A stretch of DNA of 64,000 nucleotides from M3007 sp046299435 (GTDB lineage Bacteria > Bacteroidota > Bacteroidia > Chitinophagales > Saprospiraceae), in assembly GCA_046299435.1 (NCBI GenBank), contig JBKBIC010000002.1:12330-76329 (forward strand). The letters are read 5' to 3'. Under the pieces are notes generated by a model that ran no database searches, was not told the origin of the DNA, and saw only the letters and a list, made by a program, of their open reading frames with translations. Position 1 is the first letter of the stretch; the number at the start of each line of letters is the position of its first letter. Below, one piece after another: positions 1 to 7,265 of this stretch. The position numbers and the translations under genes were made by a program.

Positions 1-462
1 ATCGTGGGCGGCTCGATGCTGTGCCTTTTTGGGTTATTCAGCCTGTTGGGCGGGCGGAAGACTGTTGCACGCGAAAACAACACCGTCGCCCGCTCGACCG
101 ACAAACTACTCGATGCCCTCGACGGCCCCGAACAACCCGGCGACCCACCCAACTGGACGGCCTGGGGCTTGGTGGGTTTTTGGCTGCGCGGGCTGTTGAT
201 GAACACGCTGAACCCCGGCACCATATTTTTTTGGCTGGGCATCGCCACTGCGCTCGTCGTCCCAAGCCAATGGTCGGCGGCCCAGACGGCCACGTTTTTC
301 GGCGGGATGCTGGCCACGACCGTCGTGACGGACGTGCTGAAAGTGTACGCCGCCAAACGCCTGCGCCACTTCTTGACCCCCGCGCACGTTCTGCAAGTGC
401 GGCGCGGCATCGGGCTGTTGTTGATGGCTTTTGGGGCGTTTTTGATGGTGCGTGTGCTCTGA
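1..462 (+). CDS. LysE-family translocator, C-terminal part (cut by window edge)
   Basis: The reading frame is already open at base 1, so the start lies outside the window; about 153 codons remain. The visible part has hydrophobic stretches around WGLVGFWLRGLLMNTLNPG, TIFFWLGIATALVV, TFFGGMLATTVVTDVLK and a last helix GIGLLLMAFGAFLMV. The segment NPGTIFFWLGI matches the conserved mid-protein Asn-Pro motif of LysE/RhtB exporters, inner-membrane carriers that expel amino acids or small metabolites. A charged linker of about 30 residues before the NPG helix is typical of the cytoplasmic loop. The substrate cannot be read from the sequence. Followed by a long non-coding stretch. Confidence 0.7.
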   Translation: MVGGSMLCLFGLFSLLGGRKTVARENNTVARSTDKLLDALDGPEQPGDPPNWTAWGLVGFWLRGLLMNTLNPGTIFFWLGIATALVVPSQWSAAQTATFFGGMLATTVVTDVLKVYAAKRLRHFLTPAHVLQVRRGIGLLLMAFGAFLMVRVL

Positions 463-800
463 CCAACAATTTTTTTCCGCTGAAAACAGCAAACATAAGC
501 CCTTGCTTTTGCGCTCAAAAATCGAGACCGTTTTTTGTCTAAAAACTTGAAAACCAGTTGTTTGAAAATGATTTATTTGCCGCTGTGTGGTTTTCGGCGG
601 GTCACGGAAAGGCAGCTTTGGCGACATGGTTCCGGCCACAGCCCGCGCAACCTTTGAGACATCATTGGAACGAGACACGCTTCATGTGTTTTTTCAAGTT
701 CTTATTCTTTGTCGCTCATCCCTTCCGACACGCAACGCATTTTCGTCATAATTTAGATAATACGTCCAAGCACGCAATCTTCATTTTCAAGACCATCGCA
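463..800. other. Long intergenic stretch without a convincing gene
   Basis: About 340 bases after the LysE-type gene hold no ORF with a recognisable product; the short open frames look like chance. The middle (about 590-740) is less AT-rich and contains short complementary segments such as CTGTG near 581 and CCACAG near 636. It ends in two well-formed hairpins (801-874). The region could therefore be the 3' trailer of the LysE-type gene or an unrecognised small RNA. I could not match it to 6S RNA, SRP RNA, tmRNA or RNase P by eye. Confidence 0.4.
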
Positions 801-839
801 GCAACGGCTTTTGGGTTCGCCCGGAAGCCGTTGCTTTTT
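801..839 (+). terminator. Intrinsic terminator hairpin
   Basis: A perfect 10-bp stem (GCAACGGCTT, 801-810, with AAGCCGTTGC, 825-834) and a 14-nt loop are followed directly by five T. This has the form of a rho-independent terminator on the + strand, ending whatever transcript crosses 463-800. Confidence 0.7.
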
Positions 840-874
840 GCGGCGATTCGGGCATCCGAATCCCGAATCGCCGC
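840..874. repeat. Perfect 13-bp inverted repeat directly after the terminator
   Basis: GCGGCGATTCGGG (840-852) is the exact reverse complement of CCCGAATCGCCGC (862-874), with a 9-nt loop. It starts at the base after the T-run of the preceding hairpin and ends 30 bases before the lipoprotein start codon, so it could be an operator or a 5'-leader stem-loop. It has no T-run of its own. Confidence 0.6.
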
Positions 875-904
875 ACCAGCCAATACCTTCGCCGCACGAA
901 ACAC

Positions 905-2611
905 ATGAATCTTAGAATCGCCCTCCCGTTTTTTGCCCTTGTTGGTCTGGCTGCTTGCGCCAAAATCGGCAGCCTGCAAGGCGGCCCGAAAGACGAGCAA
1001 CCGCCGCAGCTCGACACCGCCCGCAGCACGCGCAATTTCGCCACGCGGTTCAACGCCCGCCGCATCGAACTGACCTTCGACGAATGGGTACAATTGAGCG
1101 ATGTCGGCACCCAAGTCGTCATTTCGCCGCCGCTCGCCACGCGCCCCGACATCACCCTGAAAGGCAAGACCGTGCGCGTACAACTCGCTGAAAACGAGCA
1201 ACTTAGACCCAACACAACATACACCTTCAACTTCGGCGACGCAGTCAAGGATTTCACGGAGGGCAACCCGGCCAAAGACCTGCGCTTCGTCTTTTCGACC
1301 GGCGACCAACTTGATAGCCTGCGCGTGACCGGAGCCGTGACCGATGCTTTCAGCGGCGAATCCGTCGAGAAAATCAGCGTCATGCTTTACGACCAACTGG
1401 CCGACAGCGTGCCCCGCCGCGAGCGGCCTTATTACCTGACGAAAACCGAAAAAACGGGCGCGTTCACCATTGCCAACGTCCGGGCAGGCACGTTCAAAAT
1501 CGTCGCCATCGAGGACGGCAACCAAAACAACAAGTGGGATGAAGGTGAGCGAATCGCGTTTTTGGCGGAGCCAATCGTCGTGGCCGATAGTGTGCAGCAA
1601 GCACACAGGTTGTTGATTTCCAAAGAGTTGCCAACATTGCGCTCGGTCGAGACGAGTGCCAATCGGTATGGTTTGGCAAAAATCGGGTTCAACACTACGC
1701 CACCTGCCGACCTCCGCCCGGTGACTGGCGCGCCCGACATTCGGCTCCTGACCGAGCGCGTGGCCGATACCTTGCTGGTCTGGTACGATTTCCCGAACGA
1801 AACCCTCGTCAACCCCTGGGAACTGGCTGTCGGGCGCGACACCATCCGCGTGAAAGCCCTGAACCGCGAGGAGTTTTTGCGAAGCAAAAAACTTGCTTTT
1901 GCCGACGAGGTCGCGCCCGCGAAAGGTGCCCGCCCGGCCCGGAACGCCGCCAACCGGGGGCAAAAACCGCCCGCCAATGCCGCGAAAATCATCCCCCAAA
2001 ACCCGTGGAAACCCGCTGCGCTGGATTTCAATTTTCCAATCACCGGGGTGGACACGTCGAAATGGCTGCTGCTCGAAGACACGACGCGCACCCGCACCCG
2101 CAGTTTTTCGGCAATCGCCGATAGCCTTTTGCCGCGCCGCCTGAACCTCGCAACTGCTTGGAAATCAGACAAAAAGTACGCGCTCCTGCTCCTGCCCGGC
2201 GCGCTGACCGATTTTTTTGGCAGTCAAAATACCGATACGCTACGCCGCGATTTTCTGGTGACTTCCGACAAGCAATTCGGCGGCTTGAACCTGACGGCCA
2301 AAAAGCTGAAGCCCGGCACCCGATACGTCCTGCAACTACTGAACGGCACAAACATGGAGGAAGAGCGCGTTTTCACGGCCAGCAGCGCGGAGGAGCGGCT
2401 CGTGTTCGCGCATTTGCCGACGGCCACTTTCACCGCCCGGCTCGTCGAAGACCTGAACGGCAACGGTCGCTGGGATCCGGCCAACTACTTTGCCCACCAG
2501 CAGCCGGAGCCTGTTTTCCAGAAAAAACTCGAAGCCTTGCGCGTGAACTGGGAGCTGGAAGCCGAAATCGAGGCCAGCATCGTGAGCAACAAACGAGGTG
2601 CGAAAAACTGA
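905..2611 (+). CDS. Ig-like (SbsA/Big_5-type) domain lipoprotein
   Basis: A 568-aa exported protein. The N-terminus is a lipoprotein signal (hydrophobic FFALVGLAAC with the lipobox Cys at residue 18), so it should be anchored to the outer or inner membrane. Residues about 33-138 match the bacterial SbsA Ig-like fold: PPQLDTARSTRNFATRFNAR, LTFDEWVQL, VVISPPL, LRPNTTYTFNFGDAVKD and the closing FVFSTGDQLDSL. A carboxypeptidase-regulatory-like beta segment follows (TGAVTDAFSGESVEKISVML and VRAGTFKIVAIEDGNQNNKW). Such proteins are common in Bacteroidota and have no known enzymatic role; an envelope scaffold function is only inferred. The ATG lies 30 bases after a perfect hairpin. Confidence 0.8.
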   Translation: MNLRIALPFFALVGLAACAKIGSLQGGPKDEQPPQLDTARSTRNFATRFNARRIELTFDEWVQLSDVGTQVVISPPLATRPDITLKGKTVRVQLAENEQLRPNTTYTFNFGDAVKDFTEGNPAKDLRFVFSTGDQLDSLRVTGAVTDAFSGESVEKISVMLYDQLADSVPRRERPYYLTKTEKTGAFTIANVRAGTFKIVAIEDGNQNNKWDEGERIAFLAEPIVVADSVQQAHRLLISKELPTLRSVETSANRYGLAKIGFNTTPPADLRPVTGAPDIRLLTERVADTLLVWYDFPNETLVNPWELAVGRDTIRVKALNREEFLRSKKLAFADEVAPAKGARPARNAANRGQKPPANAAKIIPQNPWKPAALDFNFPITGVDTSKWLLLEDTTRTRTRSFSAIADSLLPRRLNLATAWKSDKKYALLLLPGALTDFFGSQNTDTLRRDFLVTSDKQFGGLNLTAKKLKPGTRYVLQLLNGTNMEEERVFTASSAEERLVFAHLPTATFTARLVEDLNGNGRWDPANYFAHQQPEPVFQKKLEALRVNWELEAEIEASIVSNKRGAKN

Positions 2612-2681
2612 AAGCCGCCCCGGCCCATGCCGCTTTTGTTAGGCAAACGCCCGACCTTCACCCGCCAAAAATCACTCGCCT

Positions 2682-3734
2682 GTGTACCGTTTCATCAAGC
2701 CCATCCTGTTCCTTTTCCCTCCCGAAACTGCCCACCGCATCTCGATGACACTGCTCGATTGGGCGGCGGGTTTCCCGCCGACCAACTGGCTGTTGCGGCA
2801 GTTTTTCACCCTGCCCGACCTGCGCCTGCAAGTGCAAAAAATGGGCTTGACATTCCCGAACGTCGTTGGCCTCGCGGCGGGTTTTGACAAAGACGGGAAG
2901 CACATCGCGGGCTTGGCCTGCCTCGGTTTTGGGTTCATCGAAGTGGGCACGGTCACGCCGCTCGCGCAGCCCGGCAACCCGCGCCCCCGGCTTTTTCGCC
3001 TGCCCGCCGACCACGCACTCATCAACCGCATGGGCTTCAACAATGAAGGTTTGGACGCACTCGTGGCCCGGCTCCGGCGGCTGCACGAACGTGGGCTGCC
3101 CGGCGGCCTTGTCATCGGCGGCAACATCGGCAAAAACAAGGCGACCCCGAACGAGGACGCGGCAAGCGATTACCTCAAATGCTTCGAGGCCCTGTTCCCG
3201 GTGGTGGATTATTTCGTGGCGAACGTCAGCTCACCCAACACGCCCGGCCTGCGGGATTTGCAGGACAAAGAGCCGCTCATGCGCTTGCTCGGACTTTTGC
3301 AGGCAAAAAACCGCGCCATGCCGCAGCCCAAACCGCTGTTGCTGAAAATTGCGCCAGACCTGACCGACGGCCAATTGGACGACATCGCCGACATCGTGCG
3401 GGCCACAAATTTGGCAGGGGTCATCGCCACCAACACGACCATTTCGCGCGAAAACCTCCGAACGCCTGCTGCGAGAATCACGCAAATTGGCATGGGTGGG
3501 CTGAGCGGCGCGCCCATCCGCGAACGCTCGACGGAAGTGGTGCGTTATCTGCGCTCCAAACTTGGTAAAGACTTGATAATCATTGGAGTAGGTGGCGTGG
3601 ACTCGCCAGAAAGTGCCGCCGAAAAAATAGAAGCGGGCGCGGATTTGGTGCAGGTTTACAGCGGGTTTATCTACAAAGGGCCTTCGTTGGTGGCCGATAT
3701 TTTGAGAGAACGGGTGACAAGTATAAAAAAGTAG
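2682..3734 (+). CDS. pyrD: Quinone-dependent dihydroorotate dehydrogenase (class 2)
   Basis: A 350-aa enzyme of de novo pyrimidine synthesis that oxidises dihydroorotate to orotate with FMN and passes electrons to membrane quinone. Class-2 motifs run in order: amphipathic N-terminal membrane-binding helix (YRFIKPILFLFPPETAHR), VGLAAGFDKDGKHI, GFIEVGTVTPLAQPGNPRPR, NRMGFNNEG, GNIGKNK, VANVSSPNTPGL (the catalytic base is Ser in class 2), LLKIAPDL, IATNTT, GGLSGAPIRERS and IIIGVGGVDS. The start is GTG at 2682: it restores the expected N-terminal helix, while the next in-frame ATG would cut it off. No other pyrimidine gene is nearby. Length is normal. Confidence 0.95.
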   Translation: MYRFIKPILFLFPPETAHRISMTLLDWAAGFPPTNWLLRQFFTLPDLRLQVQKMGLTFPNVVGLAAGFDKDGKHIAGLACLGFGFIEVGTVTPLAQPGNPRPRLFRLPADHALINRMGFNNEGLDALVARLRRLHERGLPGGLVIGGNIGKNKATPNEDAASDYLKCFEALFPVVDYFVANVSSPNTPGLRDLQDKEPLMRLLGLLQAKNRAMPQPKPLLLKIAPDLTDGQLDDIADIVRATNLAGVIATNTTISRENLRTPAARITQIGMGGLSGAPIRERSTEVVRYLRSKLGKDLIIIGVGGVDSPESAAEKIEAGADLVQVYSGFIYKGPSLVADILRERVTSIKK

Positions 3735-3744
3735 GCCGTTTGTA

Positions 3745-3752
3745 TAATTTTG
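3745..3752 (+). promoter_or_regulatory. Bacteroidota -7 element (TAATTTTG)
   Basis: Matches TAnnTTTG in the gap after pyrD, on the + strand, about 100 bases before the small ORF at 3859. It is the main reason to consider that ORF real. Confidence 0.45.
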
Positions 3753-3858
3753 CGGCACCCGCTATTTAATCCGAAGGAAGACAGCCGATGGAGTTTTTGG
3801 GTTTTCCAACACTTCATCCACAATTTCAGGCCAAAGCATACACGAGAATTTCTACACT

Positions 3859-4074
3859 ATGAATCCGATGTCCGAAAGCAACGCGATTCGGGACGAACAC
3901 TTAGACTACTGGTACCAAGACCCTCGCGTTTGGGTGTTGGTCGTGGCAGCGGCGATGTTTTTTTCCACGCTTTTCAGCGAATTGAACGAGAAAAAGACAC
4001 GTCGCACGGTCAATGTACCTGCCACTTTCTTGTCTTCGCCCACCGTATCAAAAGATACGCCAGCAACCCGGTAG
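3859..4074 (+). CDS. Possible small single-span membrane protein, unknown
   Basis: A 71-aa frame whose first half looks protein-like: a polar start (MNPMSESNAIRDEHLDYWY) and one hydrophobic segment (VWVLVVAAAMFFSTLF) followed by positive charge (KKTRR). The last 65 bases overlap the end of the opposing ABA4-like gene, so the C-terminal third may be only antisense of that gene. A TAATTTTG promoter match lies upstream. No family was recognised. It may be a real microprotein or an old gene start running into its neighbour. Confidence 0.4.
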   Translation: MNPMSESNAIRDEHLDYWYQDPRVWVLVVAAAMFFSTLFSELNEKKTRRTVNVPATFLSSPTVSKDTPATR

Positions 4075-4438
4075 GGCCGGCCAACAAGGTCGCCACGAGG
4101 CACGGTACGACGAAAAAGTGCGGTATCTTCTCCACCCGTGCGTCGGTCGTCTGCCAAATCCCCGTAAACAAACTGAAACTCAGGTAATTGAGCCACCCAG
4201 TCAGGAGCATATCCTGGCTGCGGAATAGGTTTTCCAAGCCTTTGAGCGAGAGCAGGCTGCCGCCGACCTCCGGGCTTGCCATGTATTTCCAAGTAAATAC
4301 GCCGCCCGCCGCCAGCAAAACGAACGCCGCGACGAAGGCTGCCCACTCGGTGTACCGCCATTTAGGGGCGAAAATCAATAGTCCCCAGGGGATGAAAATC
4401 AATACGCTGGCGTACCAGTAAATATTCTCGGCAGTCAT
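4010..4438 (-). CDS. ABA4-like (DUF4281-type) integral membrane protein
   Basis: A 142-aa protein with four predicted membrane helices (YWYASVLIFIPWGLLIFA, WAAFVAAFVLLAAGG, the weaker LLTGWLNYLSFSLFTGIW, and PCLVATLLAGPTGLLAYLLI). The pattern PCL.ATLLAGPTGLL..L is the signature of the ABA4-like family. The plant member is needed for neoxanthin synthesis; bacterial members have no established function. The start codon lies 30 bases downstream of the stop of the hydrolase gene on the same strand, so the two are probably cotranscribed from the promoter at 5284. Confidence 0.75.
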   Translation of the reverse strand: MTAENIYWYASVLIFIPWGLLIFAPKWRYTEWAAFVAAFVLLAAGGVFTWKYMASPEVGGSLLSLKGLENLFRSQDMLLTGWLNYLSFSLFTGIWQTTDARVEKIPHFFVVPCLVATLLAGPTGLLAYLLIRWAKTRKWQVH

Positions 4439-4468
4439 CTTGGCAAGCAGGTGTGGGTGGAGGGTTGG

Positions 4469-5254
4469 TCAAGCGGGCACCGCCGGGGGCTTCACGGCCA
4501 CCTCGCGCAGGAAGCCTTCGAGGATTTCGTTGAACGCCTCCGGCTTTTCCATCATGGGCGCATGGCCGCAGTGGTCAATGAAATGCAGCCGGGAGTTTTC
4601 AATCAGTTCGTTGAATTTCTCGCCGACGAACGGCGGGGTCACTGTGTCCTGCTTGCCCCAGATGAGCAACGTGGGTGCTTTGATTTTGTGGAGCTTGTCG
4701 GCGAGGTTATGGCGCACCGCGCTCTTGGCCGTCGCCACCACGCGGATGGCCTTGTTGCGGTCGTTCACGATGCCGAACACCTCGTCCACCAGTTCCTTTG
4801 TCGCCACGTTGGGGTCATAGAATGTCTCGCCAGTTTTCTTTTTGATGTAATCATAGTCGCCACGCTTCGGGAAGGCTGTGCCGAACGCGCTCTCGAACAG
4901 GCCAGAACTGCCCGTCAGCGTGATGGACGCGATACGTTCCGGGCGGGCGAGAGCATACAGCAACGCGACGTGCCCGCCAAGCGAGTTGCCGAGCAGGTGG
5001 ACTTTGCCAAAGCCTTTATATTCCACAAAACGCTCTACATAATCCACAAGCCCAGAGACGGACACCTGCAAAATCGGCATTTCGTAAATGGGCAGGATGG
5101 GCACCACCACATTGTGTGTCGCCGAAAACCGCCCGACAATGCCCTCAAAATTGCTCAATGCACCGAACAACCCGTGCAGCAGCAGCAGCACGTCGCCGTC
5201 CGTACCGGATTCGATGTACCGGAAACCCTTTTCCTCTTGAATTGGAAGCGTCAT
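4469..5254 (-). CDS. Alpha/beta-fold hydrolase
   Basis: A 261-aa cytoplasmic hydrolase with a complete triad: oxyanion-region LLLLHGLFG (about 23-31), nucleophile Ser91 in GNSLGG, acid Asp in LIWGKQDTVTPP and His in IDHCGHAPMMEKP near the C-terminus. This is the esterase/hydrolase group related to meta-cleavage product hydrolases and haloperoxidases; the substrate is unknown. The frame stays open 78 codons further upstream, but the ATG at 5254 is chosen because it gives the family N-terminus and lies about 30 bases after a TATTTTTG promoter element. It heads a two-gene unit with the ABA4-like gene. Confidence 0.85.
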   Translation of the reverse strand: MTLPIQEEKGFRYIESGTDGDVLLLLHGLFGALSNFEGIVGRFSATHNVVVPILPIYEMPILQVSVSGLVDYVERFVEYKGFGKVHLLGNSLGGHVALLYALARPERIASITLTGSSGLFESAFGTAFPKRGDYDYIKKKTGETFYDPNVATKELVDEVFGIVNDRNKAIRVVATAKSAVRHNLADKLHKIKAPTLLIWGKQDTVTPPFVGEKFNELIENSRLHFIDHCGHAPMMEKPEAFNEILEGFLREVAVKPPAVPA

Positions 5255-5283
5255 TTCGTGTGAGACTGAATTTTTAGTTTTGG

Positions 5284-5291
5284 CAAAAATA
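5284..5291 (-). promoter_or_regulatory. Bacteroidota -7 element (TATTTTTG)
   Basis: On the minus strand the sequence reads TATTTTTG, matching TAnnTTTG, 30 bases before the hydrolase ATG at 5254. Confidence 0.65.
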
Positions 5292-5452
5292 GAATTTTTT
5301 TCTCCCGGCTGGCAAAAACGGCCCGACGGCAAATGTCCGCCCGATGCCAAAAGCACTTGCCAAGTGCCGTGCCCCGATTTTTTAAAAAAAATCTGAATTG
5401 TGGGCGTGCCCAAAAAAATGCCCGGTCGGGGCGAATATCGGCGGCCTGTTTT

Positions 5453-5460
5453 TACTTTTG
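5453..5460 (+). promoter_or_regulatory. Bacteroidota -7 element (TACTTTTG)
   Basis: Consensus match TACTTTTG followed by CCC, ending 33 bases before the ATG of the 43-aa gene at 5494. Confidence 0.65.
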
Positions 5461-5493
5461 CCCGACATTTATCAAAATTCACAACCAACCGAC

Positions 5494-5625
5494 ATGGACA
5501 ACATAAAAAACACCCGAGGCAAAGGTTACTGTATGCTGTACATCCTCATGGGCTTGTTCTTCTTCATTGGGCTGTTGCTGATGCTTTACAACCGTAGTTT
5601 CGTGTTGGATTTCACAAAACACTGA
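5494..5625 (+). CDS. 43-aa single-span membrane microprotein
   Basis: A very short gene with its own consensus promoter (5453) and its own strong terminator (5654-5700), which argues that it is real. The product has a basic N-terminus (MDNIKNTRGKGYC), one long hydrophobic helix (MLYILMGLFFFIGLLLMLYN) and a short polar tail (RSFVLDFTKH). By the positive-inside rule the N-terminus should be cytoplasmic. No family was recognised; regulators or accessory subunits of membrane complexes often have this form, but no partner is evident nearby. Confidence 0.65.
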   Translation: MDNIKNTRGKGYCMLYILMGLFFFIGLLLMLYNRSFVLDFTKH

Positions 5626-5653
5626 CCCCGCTAACACGGCCCGGAGCCGAGTC

Positions 5654-5700
5654 AAAAGCCGCGAAAACGACCGAAACCGAGTCGTTTTCGCGGCTTTTTT
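5654..5700. terminator. Bidirectional intrinsic terminator
   Basis: A 14-bp perfect stem (GCCGCGAAAACGAC with GTCGTTTTCGCGGC) and a 9-nt loop are flanked by AAAA on the left and TTTTTT on the right. It can therefore end both the + strand microprotein transcript and the minus-strand SDR transcript, whose stop codon is at 5710. Confidence 0.85.
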
Positions 5701-5709
5701 GTGTCTGGC

Positions 5710-6495
5710 TCAAAGGCTACGGGTACGCCCGCCATCCACCGGAAGGTTAATGCCATTGATGTAGCCCGCCGCCGGGCTGGCCAAGAATGCGACCGCCGCT
5801 GCCACTTCCGAAGGCTCCGCAAAGCGGCGGGCGGGCACATGGTTTTTGAATTGTTCGGCCACTTCGTCTGCCGACAAACTGCTGGCCGCCGCGCGTTTTT
5901 GGATGATTTCCTCGAGCCGCCCCGTGCGCGTGTAACCCGGCAACACGTTGTTGACCGTGATGCCAAACCGCCCCACCTCATTTGCCCAAGTCTTGGCCCA
6001 ACTTGCTACCGCCCAGCGCGTGGAATTGGACACGCCCAGCCCGTCCAACGGCTCTTTGACCGATGTGCTGATGATGTTCACTATGCGCCCGAAGCCCGCT
6101 TCTTTCATGCCGGGCAGGAGCATCTGCGCCAGCAACTGATTGCAAACCAAGTGATTGTGATAAGCCTGCAAGAACGCCTCCGGCGTGGCTTCGGTGATGG
6201 GGCCGCCCGGCGGGCCGCCCGTGTTGTTGACCAAAATGTGGAAAGTTTGCCGCCGCAACAGCTCGCTCACGCGCTCGCGCAGCGATTGGCTGTCCGAAAA
6301 ATCGGCCATGAGATAGCCATGTGTTTGGCCGGGTGCGGTTTCCAGCCCAGCGACGGCGGCCTGCAAAGCCGGTTCCGTCCGGGCCACGAGCGTGACGTTT
6401 GCGCCAAGTGCGGCCAGCTCAGTAGCCACTGCCCGCCCGATGCCCGCCGACGCGCCGCCGACGAGGGCGTTTTTGCCAGAAAGAGAGAGGTTCAT
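5710..6495 (-). CDS. SDR-family oxidoreductase lacking the usual Tyr/Lys pair
   Basis: A 261-aa Rossmann-fold protein of the FabG-like short-chain dehydrogenase type. The cofactor site is partly kept (VGGASAGIGRAVA, about 12-24; LVNNTGGPPGG, about 88-98), as are the Ser of the IVNIISTS strand (143 or 145) and the ITVNNVLPGYTRT segment. At the catalytic YxxxK position the sequence reads SNSTR, so Tyr is Ser156 and Lys is Arg160. This SNxxR pattern occurs in a conserved side branch of SDRs, so it is probably not a sequencing error, but the reaction must differ or be absent. Single gene; transcription ends at the bidirectional terminator. Confidence 0.8.
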   Translation of the reverse strand: MNLSLSGKNALVGGASAGIGRAVATELAALGANVTLVARTEPALQAAVAGLETAPGQTHGYLMADFSDSQSLRERVSELLRRQTFHILVNNTGGPPGGPITEATPEAFLQAYHNHLVCNQLLAQMLLPGMKEAGFGRIVNIISTSVKEPLDGLGVSNSTRWAVASWAKTWANEVGRFGITVNNVLPGYTRTGRLEEIIQKRAAASSLSADEVAEQFKNHVPARRFAEPSEVAAAVAFLASPAAGYINGINLPVDGGRTRSL

Positions 6496-6557
6496 GTTTG
6501 AAAAATTTGGTCGCCCGCTTGGGCGGGAGTGTTTTCAGTATCGTGCCCGTCGGCCAT

Positions 6558-7238
6558 TCACCCGGCTACAAAGCGGCAAAAATCAGCCGCCCAGAGCAAT
6601 GTTTTACCGTTGAAATGTCGCTTGGGGTGCAGATGTCGCTGCCAAACGACAGCCATGTCGGGGTCTTTTTCCAAGAAGGTCATCAGGGTGCGCTGCACCT
6701 TGAAGTAGCGCCCGAGGTCGTTGGCCTGCGGGATGTCGCGGGCCTGAAAATGTTGCATCGTTTTTTGGAAAACAGCAAGGTCATAAGGCGCGTAAGCCTC
6801 CGGGTAGCGGAAAGCCAAATACAGCGCAATCATCTGGTAGTCAGCGTGATAGTGATTGTTTTCGATGCTCCCGACGTGCGCTTTTTTGTACTCGGAAAGC
6901 AACAAGTCGCAGCCGAACAGGAACCGCCCGATGCGGGCTTCCACGTCGCGGGTCTCGTTGAAAAGGTCGTCGAACATGGCACGCGTCGAGCGCGGGTCGA
7001 ACTTCCAGAACAGCAACATGACGTGCTTGGGTCGCCAATTTTCGGTTTGCCAAAGGCGGCGCGTTTCGGGGTTTTGTAGCGAGCGGTCGAACATGGCCGC
7101 CGCATCGGCAGCCTCCGGGTGCCAGTTTTCCTGAAAAATGCGGAGGCTTTCCCACAGATGGATGTGCGGATGGTGACGCAGGCCGCCGAGCCATTTGCGG
7201 TAGTCGGCGACGGATTGTTGGATTTTTGACAGAACCAT
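6558..7238 (-). CDS. Conserved-looking protein of unknown function (226 aa)
   Basis: A soluble protein with no signal peptide or membrane segment, rich in Trp, His and aromatic residues (HHPHIHLWESLRIFQENWHP; RPKHVMLLFWKFDPRSTRAM; NNHYHADYQMIALYLAFRYP). The composition suggests a mainly helical fold; the clustered His residues could bind metal, but no known motif was recognised. Its ATG lies 27 bases after the stop of the pseudouridine synthase gene, so it is probably the second gene of that transcript. A short word-like repeat (GGTGGACGGTTGACGGTGGG) fills the gap. Confidence 0.7.
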   Translation of the reverse strand: MVLSKIQQSVADYRKWLGGLRHHPHIHLWESLRIFQENWHPEAADAAAMFDRSLQNPETRRLWQTENWRPKHVMLLFWKFDPRSTRAMFDDLFNETRDVEARIGRFLFGCDLLLSEYKKAHVGSIENNHYHADYQMIALYLAFRYPEAYAPYDLAVFQKTMQHFQARDIPQANDLGRYFKVQRTLMTFLEKDPDMAVVWQRHLHPKRHFNGKTLLWAADFCRFVAG

Positions 7239-7265
7239 TCGGTGGACGGTTGACGGTGGGCGAGC

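Noticed and set aside
463..800. Known RNA genes (6S, SRP, tmRNA, RNase P) in the long gap
   Set aside because: I could not find the conserved sequence landmarks of any of them by eye; a covariance search would decide.
746..1999. Long minus-strand reading frame (417 codons) opposite the Ig-like lipoprotein gene
   Set aside because: It mirrors the + strand gene, has no recognisable motif, and the composition (many Arg, Gly, Val, Ala) is what antisense of a GC-rich gene gives.
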